Source: Desulfuromonadaceae bacterium (GTDB taxonomy: Bacteria > Desulfobacterota > Desulfuromonadia > Desulfuromonadales > Desulfuromonadaceae). Taken from it: a DNA stretch of 33,350 nucleotides. The stretch's first letter is position 1. Each line of letters starts with the position of its first letter. The stretch covers positions 1 through 33,350 of the forward strand of contig JAMOOS010000264.1 of assembly GCA_027065245.1 (NCBI GenBank), in the 5' to 3' direction. Positions 7,654-17,351 of the stretch are shown piece after piece. The notes under the pieces are model-generated. The model was not told where the DNA came from. It ran no database searches and saw only the letters and a list, made by a program, of their open reading frames with translations. Made by a program: the position numbers and the translations under genes.

Positions 7654-9894
7654 CTATTGCTGCAATCCGATCTGTTTTTGCTCGCGTGCTGCCTGCTGCT
7701 GGTCGAGGATGAAATTGCTCAACATTTCGTGCAGCTGATTGGCCTGGGCAGCCAGTTGTTCGGCGGCGGCAGCGCTCTGGGTGGCGGTAGCCATGTTTTG
7801 CTGGGTTACCGAATCTACCTGTCCCAAGCCAGTGGTAATCTGGCTGATACCGTTGGATTGTTCTTTGGATGAAGCGAAAATTTCCGCTACCAGGTCACTT
7901 ACCTTGGCGACACCGGCGGAAATTTCCTTTAGAGCCTCGCCGGTGGCATCGGCTATTTGGGCACCGTTTTCCACCTTTTTGACCGAGCCTTCGATAAGAT
8001 CTGCGGTCTCGCTGGCGGCTTTGGCGCTGCGTGCCGCCAGGTTGCGTACTTCTTCGGCAACTACGGCAAAGCCCTTGCCGTGCTGACCGGCGCGGGCCGC
8101 TTCGACAGCGGCGTTGAGAGCCAGCAGGTTGGTCTGGAAGGCTATTTCGTCGATAACCTTGATGATCTTGGAGATGTTCTGACTCGACTCGTTGATCTCC
8201 GCCATGGCCTCAATCATGCTCAGCATTTGCTTGTTGCCGTTGGTGGCTACGGTACGCGCCTCCTGCGCCAGGGTGTTGGCGGTTTCGGCGTTGTCGGCGT
8301 TCTGTTTGGTCTGTTCGCTGATTTGGCTCATGGATTTATTGATTTGCTCCAGCGCATTGGCTTGCTGAATGGCGCCTTGCGACAAGGTCTGGCTGGAGTT
8401 GGATACATGCTCGGAGCCGGAAAGGATTTGTGCGCCAGCCTCGTTGATATGGGTCATGGTGTTGTTGAGAGCGGCGTTGGCCTTTTGCAGCGGTTCGCGA
8501 ATCAACCCTTGAGCGGTAAAAGTAAAATCACCGGCAGCCAGTTTGTCAAAGGCGGTGAGAATTTCGTTTTGTAAATCATCGGCAAAACGATCCAGGGCCG
8601 CCGCCAGTTTGCCAACTTCGTCGTTGCGGTTGAAATTGAGGCGCTGGTCGAGGTTGCCGTTGCCCATGTTGGTGATCATCTCCAGTGACTGAACCAGCGG
8701 TTTGCTGATGCGGCTGGCGATAAAGAAACCGAGCAGCAGGGCGATAACGGTGCACACCGCCGCGACAATGATAACCCAGTTGATCATGCTGTGGGAGACA
8801 TCGTTGAGTACCTGGTGGGCGTAGCCGAAATCGTCCTTGTAGTAACCGGCGCCGATAACCCAGTCCCACGGGGCGAAATAAGCTACAGCGGCGGTCTTGG
8901 TGCGGGCATGGGGCTCACCGGGGTTTTGCCACTGGTAATCCTCGCGGGCGGTGGGAATGTTGCCAGCGCTGGCCGGCGGCAGGGCCAGGGCTTTGTCAAT
9001 CATCGAGACGATAAACTTGCGTCCGGTTGAATCGGTGGCGTTGAGGATATTCTCGCCGTCGCGTTTGCCGTCTTTAGAGATGATGTAATGCCCCTTTTGT
9101 TTTCCTTTGCCGCCCAGAACAAATACATAGCCGGTTTTGCCCACCTTGGTGTTGAGAATGCCACGGCGCAGGCTGGTGACATTTTCCTGCTTTTCACCAA
9201 AATAAAGGATGCCGACGACCTTGTCGTGCGTGCTGTTCCAGATGGGTTGGTAGGCGGTGATATACCAGGCGTTGACAACAAAGGCGCGACCGCGGAAGGT
9301 TTTGCCGCTCAACACGGTGGCGATAACCTTGTTTTCGCTGCCGTCGGGGTTGGTGCGGGGAATGTAGGTGTTGATGGCGCGTTTGCCGTCGAGTTTTTTA
9401 ACATTGGTGGCCACCCGCAGCATGTCGCCGTGCTCATTCATGCGCTGAAAAATGGTGCAGGTGCCACCCACCAGGTTGGTTACTTCATCCACTACCGGTG
9501 TGGGGCGGTCGAAGTCGCTGTTCTGTCCCAGCCACTGGCCGCCCACCAGCATTTTGGGCAGTTGTACCGCTGTGGCTTGTTTGGTGAACTGGTTGACAGC
9601 GTTCCATTGCACCGTTTCATCAGAAAAGGAGATATCCCCTTTGCCATTGAGGACAGCATCGCTTAGCTTGAGGTGGGCGGTGACGGTATTTTCCACCGAT
9701 TCACGCATGGCCTGGCACATCAGGTAGATGTCCTGCACCTGTTTGCGCGCTTCGTCATAGGTCAGGTCGTTGATAACCGCTGTAACCTCGGTACGCAGGG
9801 TGCGGTTTTTTACTACGGCGATGCCGACAATGCCTACGGCGGTAATCAGCACCAGGGCGACAATAGCTCCGGTAATCTGGCTGCGGATATTCAT
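7654..9894 (-). CDS. Methyl-accepting chemotaxis protein with Cache_3-Cache_2-like sensor domain, HAMP and MCP signalling domain
   Basis: MNIRSQITG start at 9894; periplasmic GTCTIFQRMNEHGDMLRVATNV...GRAFVVNAWYITAYQPIWNSTHDKVVGILYFGEK; EIAFQTNLLALNAAVEAARAGQHGKGFAVVAEEVRNLAARSAKAASE hairpin tip. Confidence 0.95.
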   Translation of the reverse strand: MNIRSQITGAIVALVLITAVGIVGIAVVKNRTLRTEVTAVINDLTYDEARKQVQDIYLMCQAMRESVENTVTAHLKLSDAVLNGKGDISFSDETVQWNAVNQFTKQATAVQLPKMLVGGQWLGQNSDFDRPTPVVDEVTNLVGGTCTIFQRMNEHGDMLRVATNVKKLDGKRAINTYIPRTNPDGSENKVIATVLSGKTFRGRAFVVNAWYITAYQPIWNSTHDKVVGILYFGEKQENVTSLRRGILNTKVGKTGYVFVLGGKGKQKGHYIISKDGKRDGENILNATDSTGRKFIVSMIDKALALPPASAGNIPTAREDYQWQNPGEPHARTKTAAVAYFAPWDWVIGAGYYKDDFGYAHQVLNDVSHSMINWVIIVAAVCTVIALLLGFFIASRISKPLVQSLEMITNMGNGNLDQRLNFNRNDEVGKLAAALDRFADDLQNEILTAFDKLAAGDFTFTAQGLIREPLQKANAALNNTMTHINEAGAQILSGSEHVSNSSQTLSQGAIQQANALEQINKSMSQISEQTKQNADNAETANTLAQEARTVATNGNKQMLSMIEAMAEINESSQNISKIIKVIDEIAFQTNLLALNAAVEAARAGQHGKGFAVVAEEVRNLAARSAKAASETADLIEGSVKKVENGAQIADATGEALKEISAGVAKVSDLVAEIFASSKEQSNGISQITTGLGQVDSVTQQNMATATQSAAAAEQLAAQANQLHEMLSNFILDQQQAAREQKQIGLQQ

Positions 9895-10221
9895 ACTGGT
9901 TTCCCCTTGATGTTGGTTGGTAATATGGCAAGACACAATAATAAACCGCCGAAATTGTATATGTTGTAACGGTGTTTGTCTAACCTATATTCGGGGCGGT
10001 GGACAATTTGTTGAGTATTGGCAAACCTGGATTAAATTGCATTGAGGCGGTCTGTGGCCGGCTGGCGAGGGCGATTTTTCTGGTGTTACATCAGCAACTT
10101 CTTGTATATAATGAACACTTGGTTTTCGCTGCGGATTGATCTGCTGGCCAGCAGACGGCAGTCGGGTTGTTGCCGCAGTTGGAGCAGATTGCTGACACCA
10201 AATAGCAGACAAGGGGACGAT

Positions 10222-11199
10222 ATGAGCGGATTGGCACAGGAACAAAAGGGGATTTTGCTGGAGGCTGGAACCAATGAGTTTGAAATTCTTGAGTATTATC
10301 TGTTTGGTCAGTCGTTCGGTATAAATGTGCACAAGCTGCGCGAAATTGTACCGTACAGCGAGGATGTGCTGACCAAATTGCCCGAGAGCCATCCGTCGAT
10401 GCTGGGTACGGTGTTGTTGCGCGGCGATACTATACCGCTGATCAATCTGGCTCAGCATCTGGGCAAGGAGATTGCCCATGGTAAAACCGCCGCCAATGGA
10501 GAGGATGGCGTATCGCTGCGACCGGTGATCCTGGTGTGTGAGTTTAACGAGGAGGTAGTGGCGTTTTTGGTGCACGGTGTTGACCAGATCCACCGGTTGT
10601 CGTGGTCGCAGGTTAAGCCGATGGACCAGTTTTTTGATACCTACCGTCCCCGTTTTACCGGTACGGTAACGGTGGCGCAGCGCGATATCCTCATTGTCGA
10701 TATGGAGCACATCACCTACGAGATATTCGGCGACGGTGAGCACTACGAGGACAGCAGGACAGTCGATGAGGATAGCTCAACATCAATGGAGAAGAAACAG
10801 ACCCGTGCCGAGGTGAAGTTGTTTTTTGCCGAGGATTCCGCCATTATTCGCCAGGGAATCATGCGCGTACTCAACCAGGCCGGCTATGTACGCAGCGAAT
10901 GTTTTGGTGATGGCCTGGCATGCTGGAATGCTATTTTGCAGGCGCGCGAGGAGGGGGAACTGCCGATGCTGGTGGTGTCCGATATAGAAATGCCGGAGAT
11001 GGATGGGCTGGCACTGTGTCGGCGCATTAAAGAAGATGCGGTGCTGCGCCAGATAAAGGTGGTGATGTATTCAAGCCTGATCAACGAGAGTATGGCATGC
11101 AAGTGTGATGAGGTCGGTGCCGACGACTATACCAGCAAGCCCGATGTGGCCAAGGTTGTCAATTTGGTAGATAAATACTGCTTTGCCAACAGTGAATGA
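10222..11199 (+). CDS. cheV: CheV-type chemotaxis protein (CheW domain + response regulator receiver)
   Basis: CheW-like FEILEYYLFGQSFGINVHKLREIVPYSEDV...; receiver KLFFAEDSAIIRQGIMRVL...LVVSDIEMPEMDGLALCRRIK...MYSSLINE...ADDYTSKPD. Confidence 0.92.
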   Translation: MSGLAQEQKGILLEAGTNEFEILEYYLFGQSFGINVHKLREIVPYSEDVLTKLPESHPSMLGTVLLRGDTIPLINLAQHLGKEIAHGKTAANGEDGVSLRPVILVCEFNEEVVAFLVHGVDQIHRLSWSQVKPMDQFFDTYRPRFTGTVTVAQRDILIVDMEHITYEIFGDGEHYEDSRTVDEDSSTSMEKKQTRAEVKLFFAEDSAIIRQGIMRVLNQAGYVRSECFGDGLACWNAILQAREEGELPMLVVSDIEMPEMDGLALCRRIKEDAVLRQIKVVMYSSLINESMACKCDEVGADDYTSKPDVAKVVNLVDKYCFANSE

Positions 11200-11534
11200 T
11201 GGCGGCGTAAAAGCCTGTCCACCGGCGTTGTAGGCGTTTGTTCAAGACTTTGACACATACAATGTATGGCTTCCTTTGAGTAGCTACTTTAGCCTTGGGG
11301 GGGGGCGAGTTTTGCGCCACCATCACGAGTGGCTGCGCAGCCGGTCGCCGTGGCTGAAGCCGGGAGAAAGCCGTGGTAAATACACCAGCTCGCGTACCGT
11401 TGGACGTGGGCTTTTTTCCCGCGCGTTACATTTTATATTCGATATATTCAAATAAGTGCTTGCATCTTGTTGTTGGGCGCGGTATGTTTTGCCGGAGCAA
11501 CTGTGACAATAACTTAATGTGAGGCGAGCTTGGT

Positions 11535-14534
11535 ATGAAGTTGGTGTTAACGAATTTCAGTCTTAAATATCCCCGGCTGACCCTGGTGTTGATAACTGTG
11601 TTGCTGGCGGGTTTTTTGTGGCAGTTTCCCAAGGTCAAGTTTGACAACGATCCGGAGAACATGCTCTCAGCCAGTGAGCCGGTACGGGTGTTTCATCATC
11701 AGGTAAAACAGCGTTATGCCCTGTATGATTTTGTCATCGTCGGTATTGTCAACGAGAAAGATCCCCACGGCGTATTCAATGTCTCCACCCTCAACCGTAT
11801 CGACAAGCTGACCAAAGAGTTGCTCTATTTGCGCCGTGGCGCCGACGGCAAGCCGGTAATCGCCATACCGGTCACCGGAGGGCGGCAACAGGTTGTCCAT
11901 CTCGACTTGACTCCGGCCTCGGCGTGGCAGCGGCTGCTGGGGCGGGCATTCAATCATGATCCCAACAAACTGTTCGATGAACACGGGCGCAGCGCTATTA
12001 TCGCTCATGAACTGATAGCGCCCAGTGTGGTGGATAACTTGAAGCAGGCGGAGCTGGGTTCTCTTAAGCTCGAATACCTGATGGAGCATCCGCCAAAAAC
12101 CGAAGCCGAAGCGCTGGCTATCCGCGCCGATGCCATGAGCAATCCGCTGTATCGCGGTACCCTGGTGTCGGAAGATGAGCGCGCTATCTGCCTGTATATC
12201 CCCATCTCGTCAAAAACCTACAGCTACAATGTCGCCAATCTGGTGCGCCATCTTACCGCCGACTGGCCGACGCAGGATAAAGTGCTGATTACAGGATTGC
12301 CGGTGGCGGAGGATACCTTCGGGGTGGAGATGCTGATTCAGATGGCGTTTTCCGCCCCCATGGCCGGGGCGATGATTTTTTTGCTGCTGCTGCTGTTTTT
12401 CCGCAGCCTGGCGTTGATTGTTGCGCCGATGCTGGTGGCGGTGACCAGTGTGATCTACGCCATGGGTCTGCTTATTGGCAGCGGCTACGATGTCCACATT
12501 ATGAGCTCCATGATCGCCATCTTTCTCATGCCTATCGCCGTGGCTGACTCGGTACATATACTCAGTGAGTTTTTTGATCGTTATCACCAGTTTGGCGACA
12601 AGGCGCAGACGGTGCGCCATGTTATCGATCATCTGTTCTGGCCCATGCTGTACACCAGCCTGACCACCATCGCCGGTTTCACCTCGCTGGCATTTACCCC
12701 CATTCCGCCGGTGCAGATTTTCGGTCTGCACGTGGCCTTTGGCGTGGCGGTGGCCTGGGTGTTGAGCATGACCATGGTACCGGCCTATATTGCCCTGTTC
12801 GTGTCGGAAAAGAAACTGGCGCAGCGTCATCTGAACGCGGCGGGGGGCGCGCCGTCCGCCGGTATGACGCCGTTGCTGCAGAAGCTGGGCGACCTAAGTG
12901 CCAGTCACAGCGGCACGGTGCTGGTGGCTACACTGGCGCTGGTGGCGGTGTCGATATACGGTATCAGTCACATTCGGGTGAACGACAATCCGGTTAAATG
13001 GTTCAGCCCCGGCCACGAAATTCGCATTGCCGACGCTATCCTCAATCACCATTTCGGCGGCACCTATACCGCCTATCTCACCATCGACGAGCTGAAGCCG
13101 GACGGCTGCAACTGTGAGGAGGGTAGCAGAATAATCGCGGAGGCGGCGCAGCGGCGTTTCGGTTCCACTCATCCGGAAGCTACGGCGACGTTTGTCGCCA
13201 CGTTAAATCGGGTGCGCGCTTTGCACCAGAGTGGCAAAATTGACGTAAACGAGGTGTTTTACCGTCTGCTGCGTCAGGCAGATGCGCTGGATGCACAGAT
13301 TTTTGACGGCTGGAATCTGCTCGGCGACGAAATTAACTATCTTGATCCTGCCGGACTTACTCTGGACAATCTGCCGCGGCGCCTGGGCGCGGTGGGACGC
13401 GCTCATGCGGCGCAGCTGGATAAACTGCTGCGCCAGTTACGGGCGCGTGGCAATCTGGCCGGAACCCGGTTGCAGGACGCGGCACTGGCTGTTTGCGATG
13501 GCAACACTGCCCAGACTTTCCACGCTTTTGTGCTGGAGATGCAGGCGGAAATCACCGCACCGCCGTTCAAGAGGCCGCAGGTGTTACGTTATCTGGCCGG
13601 TTTGCAGCAATACCTGCGTGCCAGCGCTCTGGTGGGTAAAAGCAGCAGCGTGGTGGACGCGGTTAAAAAGGCCAATTACGAACTCAATTATCAGGCTCCG
13701 CCCGCTGATGCCGACGCCGCTGTGCGCGCGCAGTATCGCCGCCGCAACGACGCTTTTTACGCCGTGCCGCCCACCGCTGCCGCCGTGGCACAGGTGTATG
13801 TGCAGTTGGAGGGGATGAAAAAGAAGGACAGCCTGTTCCATCTGGTTACCCGCGACTACCATCACGCCAATCTGTGGGTGCAACTCAAAAGTGGCGACAA
13901 TCGCGATATGGAAGCGGTGGTTGCCGCTGTTGACCGTTACCTGGCCGCGCATCCGGCACCATTTGAGATGCAGACGCGCTGGGCCGGTCTTACCTATCTA
14001 AACGTGGTGTGGCAGGATAGAATGGTGCGCGGGATGCTGTCGTCGCTGCTGGGCAGCTTTATCGTGGTGCTGGTGATGATGGTAGTGCTGTTTCGCAGTG
14101 TGCTGTGGGGGGTGCTGGCCATGTTGCCCCTGACTGTCACCATCACCATGATCTACGGCATTATCGGTCTGGTTGGCAAGGATTACGATATGCCGGTGGC
14201 GGTGCTGTCGTCGCTCACCCTGGGGTTGAGTGTCGATTTTGCCATCCATTTTCTCCAGCGCGCGCGTGAATTGCAGCGGGAAAACGGTGACTGGCGTGCC
14301 ACCGTGGTACAGATGTTTCGTGAGCCGGCCCAGGCCATCAGCCGTAACGCCATCACCATTGCCGTCGGCTTTACCCCGCTGCTGCTGGCGCCGCTGGTGC
14401 CGTACAAGACGGTGGGCTTTTTTCTCGCTACAATCATGATATTATCGTGGCTGGCCACCTTGCTGCTGTTGCCGGCATTGCTGCAAATGCTGCAGCGCTG
14501 GGTGTTTCCCCGTTCGTCAGCGAAGGAGGATTGA
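11535..14534 (+). CDS. RND/MMPL family transporter (about 999 aa)
   Basis: Two RND-type repeats: PMAGAMIFLLLLLFFRSLALIVAPMLVAVTSVIYAMG...MPIAVADSVHILSEF and GSFIVVLVMMVVLFRSVLWGVLAMLPLTVTITMIYGIIG...LSVDFAIHFLQRARE. Confidence 0.93.
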   Translation: MKLVLTNFSLKYPRLTLVLITVLLAGFLWQFPKVKFDNDPENMLSASEPVRVFHHQVKQRYALYDFVIVGIVNEKDPHGVFNVSTLNRIDKLTKELLYLRRGADGKPVIAIPVTGGRQQVVHLDLTPASAWQRLLGRAFNHDPNKLFDEHGRSAIIAHELIAPSVVDNLKQAELGSLKLEYLMEHPPKTEAEALAIRADAMSNPLYRGTLVSEDERAICLYIPISSKTYSYNVANLVRHLTADWPTQDKVLITGLPVAEDTFGVEMLIQMAFSAPMAGAMIFLLLLLFFRSLALIVAPMLVAVTSVIYAMGLLIGSGYDVHIMSSMIAIFLMPIAVADSVHILSEFFDRYHQFGDKAQTVRHVIDHLFWPMLYTSLTTIAGFTSLAFTPIPPVQIFGLHVAFGVAVAWVLSMTMVPAYIALFVSEKKLAQRHLNAAGGAPSAGMTPLLQKLGDLSASHSGTVLVATLALVAVSIYGISHIRVNDNPVKWFSPGHEIRIADAILNHHFGGTYTAYLTIDELKPDGCNCEEGSRIIAEAAQRRFGSTHPEATATFVATLNRVRALHQSGKIDVNEVFYRLLRQADALDAQIFDGWNLLGDEINYLDPAGLTLDNLPRRLGAVGRAHAAQLDKLLRQLRARGNLAGTRLQDAALAVCDGNTAQTFHAFVLEMQAEITAPPFKRPQVLRYLAGLQQYLRASALVGKSSSVVDAVKKANYELNYQAPPADADAAVRAQYRRRNDAFYAVPPTAAAVAQVYVQLEGMKKKDSLFHLVTRDYHHANLWVQLKSGDNRDMEAVVAAVDRYLAAHPAPFEMQTRWAGLTYLNVVWQDRMVRGMLSSLLGSFIVVLVMMVVLFRSVLWGVLAMLPLTVTITMIYGIIGLVGKDYDMPVAVLSSLTLGLSVDFAIHFLQRARELQRENGDWRATVVQMFREPAQAISRNAITIAVGFTPLLLAPLVPYKTVGFFLATIMILSWLATLLLLPALLQMLQRWVFPRSSAKED

Positions 14535-14535
14535 A

Positions 14536-15324
14536 ATGTTGCGTCTGTTGATGATGTTGGTGCTTGTGGCACCGTTGCTGGCTGTGCAACCGCTGCAGGC
14601 GGCACTGTTGAGTGCCGACGAAGTGATTGAGCGTGCCAATCAGGCGGCGTACTATGCCGGTAACGATGGTCGTGCCGACGTGAAAATGACCATCACCTCC
14701 AAAGATGGCAGTGTGCGACGGCGCGAGTTTACCATTTTGCGCCTGAACACCAAAAACGGTAACCAGAAGTTCTACACCTATTTCAAGGCTCCTGCCGATG
14801 TCTACAAAATGGCTTATCTGGTGTGGAAAAATGTCGACGGTGATGACGATCGCTGGCTGTGGCTGCCGGCCCTCAATCTGAAAAAACGGATTGCGCCGGG
14901 AGACAAGCGAACCAGTTTTGTCGGTTCCGATTTTGTCTATGAGGATGTCTCCGGTCGCAATATTCACGCTGATAAACACACCATGCTGGAACAGGGGGAT
15001 GGCTATTATCTCATCGACAATACGCCGGTAGATGCGGCGGCGGTGGAGTTTTCCCACTATACGGTCAAAATAGACGCTACCACCTTTTTGCCCATGCTGG
15101 CGGAATACTACGACCACAGCGGTCGTTTGTATCGGCGGGTGGAAGCGCGTAAGGTGGCGCTGGTGCAGGGCTATCCCACAGTGATGGTGTCTCAGGTCAG
15201 CGATCTGGGCAGCGGCAGCAATACCCGCAACGAGTTCAGCAATGTCCGTTACAATATCGGTCTGAAGGAGCGCATCTTCAGCGAGCGCTTTTTGCGGCGG
15301 CCGCCGCGGGAGGTTACGCGCTGA
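14536..15324 (+). CDS. LolA-like outer membrane lipoprotein-sorting family protein
   Basis: Signal peptide; LSADEVIERANQAAYYAGNDGRADVKMTITSKDGSVRRREFTILR...DVYKMAYLVWKNVDGDDDRWLWLPALNLKKRIAPGDKRTSFVGSDFVYEDVSGR. Confidence 0.88.
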   Translation: MLRLLMMLVLVAPLLAVQPLQAALLSADEVIERANQAAYYAGNDGRADVKMTITSKDGSVRRREFTILRLNTKNGNQKFYTYFKAPADVYKMAYLVWKNVDGDDDRWLWLPALNLKKRIAPGDKRTSFVGSDFVYEDVSGRNIHADKHTMLEQGDGYYLIDNTPVDAAAVEFSHYTVKIDATTFLPMLAEYYDHSGRLYRRVEARKVALVQGYPTVMVSQVSDLGSGSNTRNEFSNVRYNIGLKERIFSERFLRRPPREVTR

Positions 15325-16595
15325 TGTCCTGGCGGCTGGTAACGCTGCTGCTGGCGGCGCTGATAGTGCTGGTCGGCGCGTTACCGGTGTCGGCGTGGCA
15401 ACTGCATGGCTTTGTCGATGCCCGCAGCGGCCTGCGCCTGCACAATGCCGCCGGGCAGCGGCGCGCCATCCTCAATGAGACGCGCCTGCAACTTGATTTA
15501 AGTCACGACAGCGACTGGGCGCAGTGGCGGCTGCGCGGCGATGTTATCGCCGATGAAGCCGCCGGGGCGCACGATTTCGATCTTGAGCTGGGTCACGGCG
15601 TGCTGGATATGCGCGAGGCCAATGTGCTGCTCTATCCCCTCGATTGCCTCGATGTCAAAATCGGGCGCCAGATTCTCACCTGGGGCACCGGCGACCTGCT
15701 GTTTATCAACGATATGTTTCCCAAGGACTGGCAGTCGTTTTTTCTCGGTCGCGATGAGGAGTACCTGAAAGCGCCTTCCGACGCGGTACTGGCCAGTTTT
15801 TATTTTGACAGCGTCAATCTCGATGTGGTGTACACGCCGCAGTTTGACAGCGATCGTTACATCAGCGGTGAACGCTTATCGTACTGGAATCCCATGTTTG
15901 GCCGTCACGCTGTGCGCAGCGACGGCTTGCGTGTGGATAGGCGCAACCGCGCTTTTAGCGAAGATGAGTTCAGCGTGCGGCTGTATCGCGATGTGAAAGG
16001 CTACGAGCTGGCGCTGTACGGCTACAGCGGTTACTGGAAAAACCCGGTCGGTTTCGATGCCGCCAGTGGTCGCCAGAGTTTTCCGCGTCTGGATGTCTAC
16101 GGTGCCAGCGGGCGGGGTGGGTTGTTCGGCGGTATCTTCAATATCGAAGGTGGTTTTTATAACAGTCGTGATGATCGCGGCGGTGATGATCCCAACGTAC
16201 CCAACAGCGAATATCGCCTGCTGCTGGGTTACGAGCACGAGCTGGCGCGCGATTTCAGCGCTGCCGGGCAGTATTACCTCGAATATCTCGACCACTACGG
16301 CAACTACCGCGCGGCGCTGCCCGCCGCCGTCCACGCGCGTGAGCGCTGCCGCCACGTTTTTACCCTGCGTCTGACCCGCCAGGCGCTCAGTCAAAATCTT
16401 ACCCTGTCGCTGTTTTGCTACTGGTCGCCTTCGGATGAAGATGGCTATCTGCGTCCGATTGTCAAGTACAAGGCCAGCGACGCGGTGAGTATCTATGTGG
16501 GGGGCAATCTGTTCCTCGGTCGGCGCTGTGATACCTTCTTCGGCCAGTTTGAGGACAACAACAACCTTTATCTCGGCGCCCGCTACAGTTTTTAG
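15324..16595 (+). CDS. Outer membrane beta-barrel protein (DUF1302/porin-like) linked to the RND/LolA-like pair
   Basis: Signal peptide; alternating hydrophobic strands; KIGRQILTWGTGDLLFINDMFPKDWQSF; C-terminal YLGARYSF; ATG overlaps the preceding TGA. Confidence 0.8.
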   Translation: MSWRLVTLLLAALIVLVGALPVSAWQLHGFVDARSGLRLHNAAGQRRAILNETRLQLDLSHDSDWAQWRLRGDVIADEAAGAHDFDLELGHGVLDMREANVLLYPLDCLDVKIGRQILTWGTGDLLFINDMFPKDWQSFFLGRDEEYLKAPSDAVLASFYFDSVNLDVVYTPQFDSDRYISGERLSYWNPMFGRHAVRSDGLRVDRRNRAFSEDEFSVRLYRDVKGYELALYGYSGYWKNPVGFDAASGRQSFPRLDVYGASGRGGLFGGIFNIEGGFYNSRDDRGGDDPNVPNSEYRLLLGYEHELARDFSAAGQYYLEYLDHYGNYRAALPAAVHARERCRHVFTLRLTRQALSQNLTLSLFCYWSPSDEDGYLRPIVKYKASDAVSIYVGGNLFLGRRCDTFFGQFEDNNNLYLGARYSF

Positions 16596-17348
16596 GTGAC
16601 GGTGATGATCCCTTCCGCTACCGGCGCGACATGTCTCTTCGATAGTCATATACATCTCGATTTATTGCCCGCCGCTGTAGAAGTCGCTGGCGCTGCGTTG
16701 GTACCGGCATTAACACCGACGCAGTGGTTGCCGCTGCTGCGGCGCTACCGTAACAATGCGGCAGTATGGCTGGCGCTGGGGGCGCATCCCAGTGCTGTCG
16801 CCGCAGCAGATGCGGCGGCACTGCGTCGTCTGCGCCGCCTGCTACGCCATCCCAAAGTGGTGGCGCTGGGGGAGGTGGGGCTGGATGGACGTTACGGTGA
16901 CGATGCCGCGCAACTGCTGTTGCTGCGGCGCCAGATGGAGTTGGCGGCCACAAGTGGAAAAGCGCTGGTATTACATTGCGTGCGCCGCTATCATGAGCTG
17001 GTGCCGCTGCTGGAACAGCAGGATGGCGGTTGTGGCGGTGTGCTCCACGGCTTCAGCGGTGGCAGCGATCTGGCTGCGCGGTTGTGGCGCGCCGGTTTTG
17101 CCATCGGTATTGGTCGCACCGTGCTGAACCCGGCGGCGAAAAAGCTGCGCACGGCGGTGGCTGCATTGCCAGACGCGGCGCTGCTGCTGGAGACTGATGC
17201 GCCGTGGCCGCGTGGTTGTGGAGAAGATGGCAGCAATGCCCTGGAGCGGATTGCTGCTGCCGTGGCGCAGATACGCGGCCAGCGGGTAGAACAGGTGGCG
17301 ACATACACAGCCGCCAACGCGCGGCGGATTTTTTCCCTTACGGACTGA
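16596..17348 (+). CDS. TatD family metal-dependent hydrolase
   Basis: FDSHIHLDL...WLALGAHPSAV...VVALGEVGLDGRYGDDAAQLLLLRRQMELA...LVLHCVRRYHE...VLHGFSG...LLLETDAPW. Confidence 0.9.
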   Translation: MTVMIPSATGATCLFDSHIHLDLLPAAVEVAGAALVPALTPTQWLPLLRRYRNNAAVWLALGAHPSAVAAADAAALRRLRRLLRHPKVVALGEVGLDGRYGDDAAQLLLLRRQMELAATSGKALVLHCVRRYHELVPLLEQQDGGCGGVLHGFSGGSDLAARLWRAGFAIGIGRTVLNPAAKKLRTAVAALPDAALLLETDAPWPRGCGEDGSNALERIAAAVAQIRGQRVEQVATYTAANARRIFSLTD

Positions 17349-17351
17349 TCT

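Noticed and set aside
12210-12830. His/Gln-rich minus-strand ORF inside the RND gene
   Set aside because: Antisense of TM segments in GC-rich DNA; typical shadow ORF.
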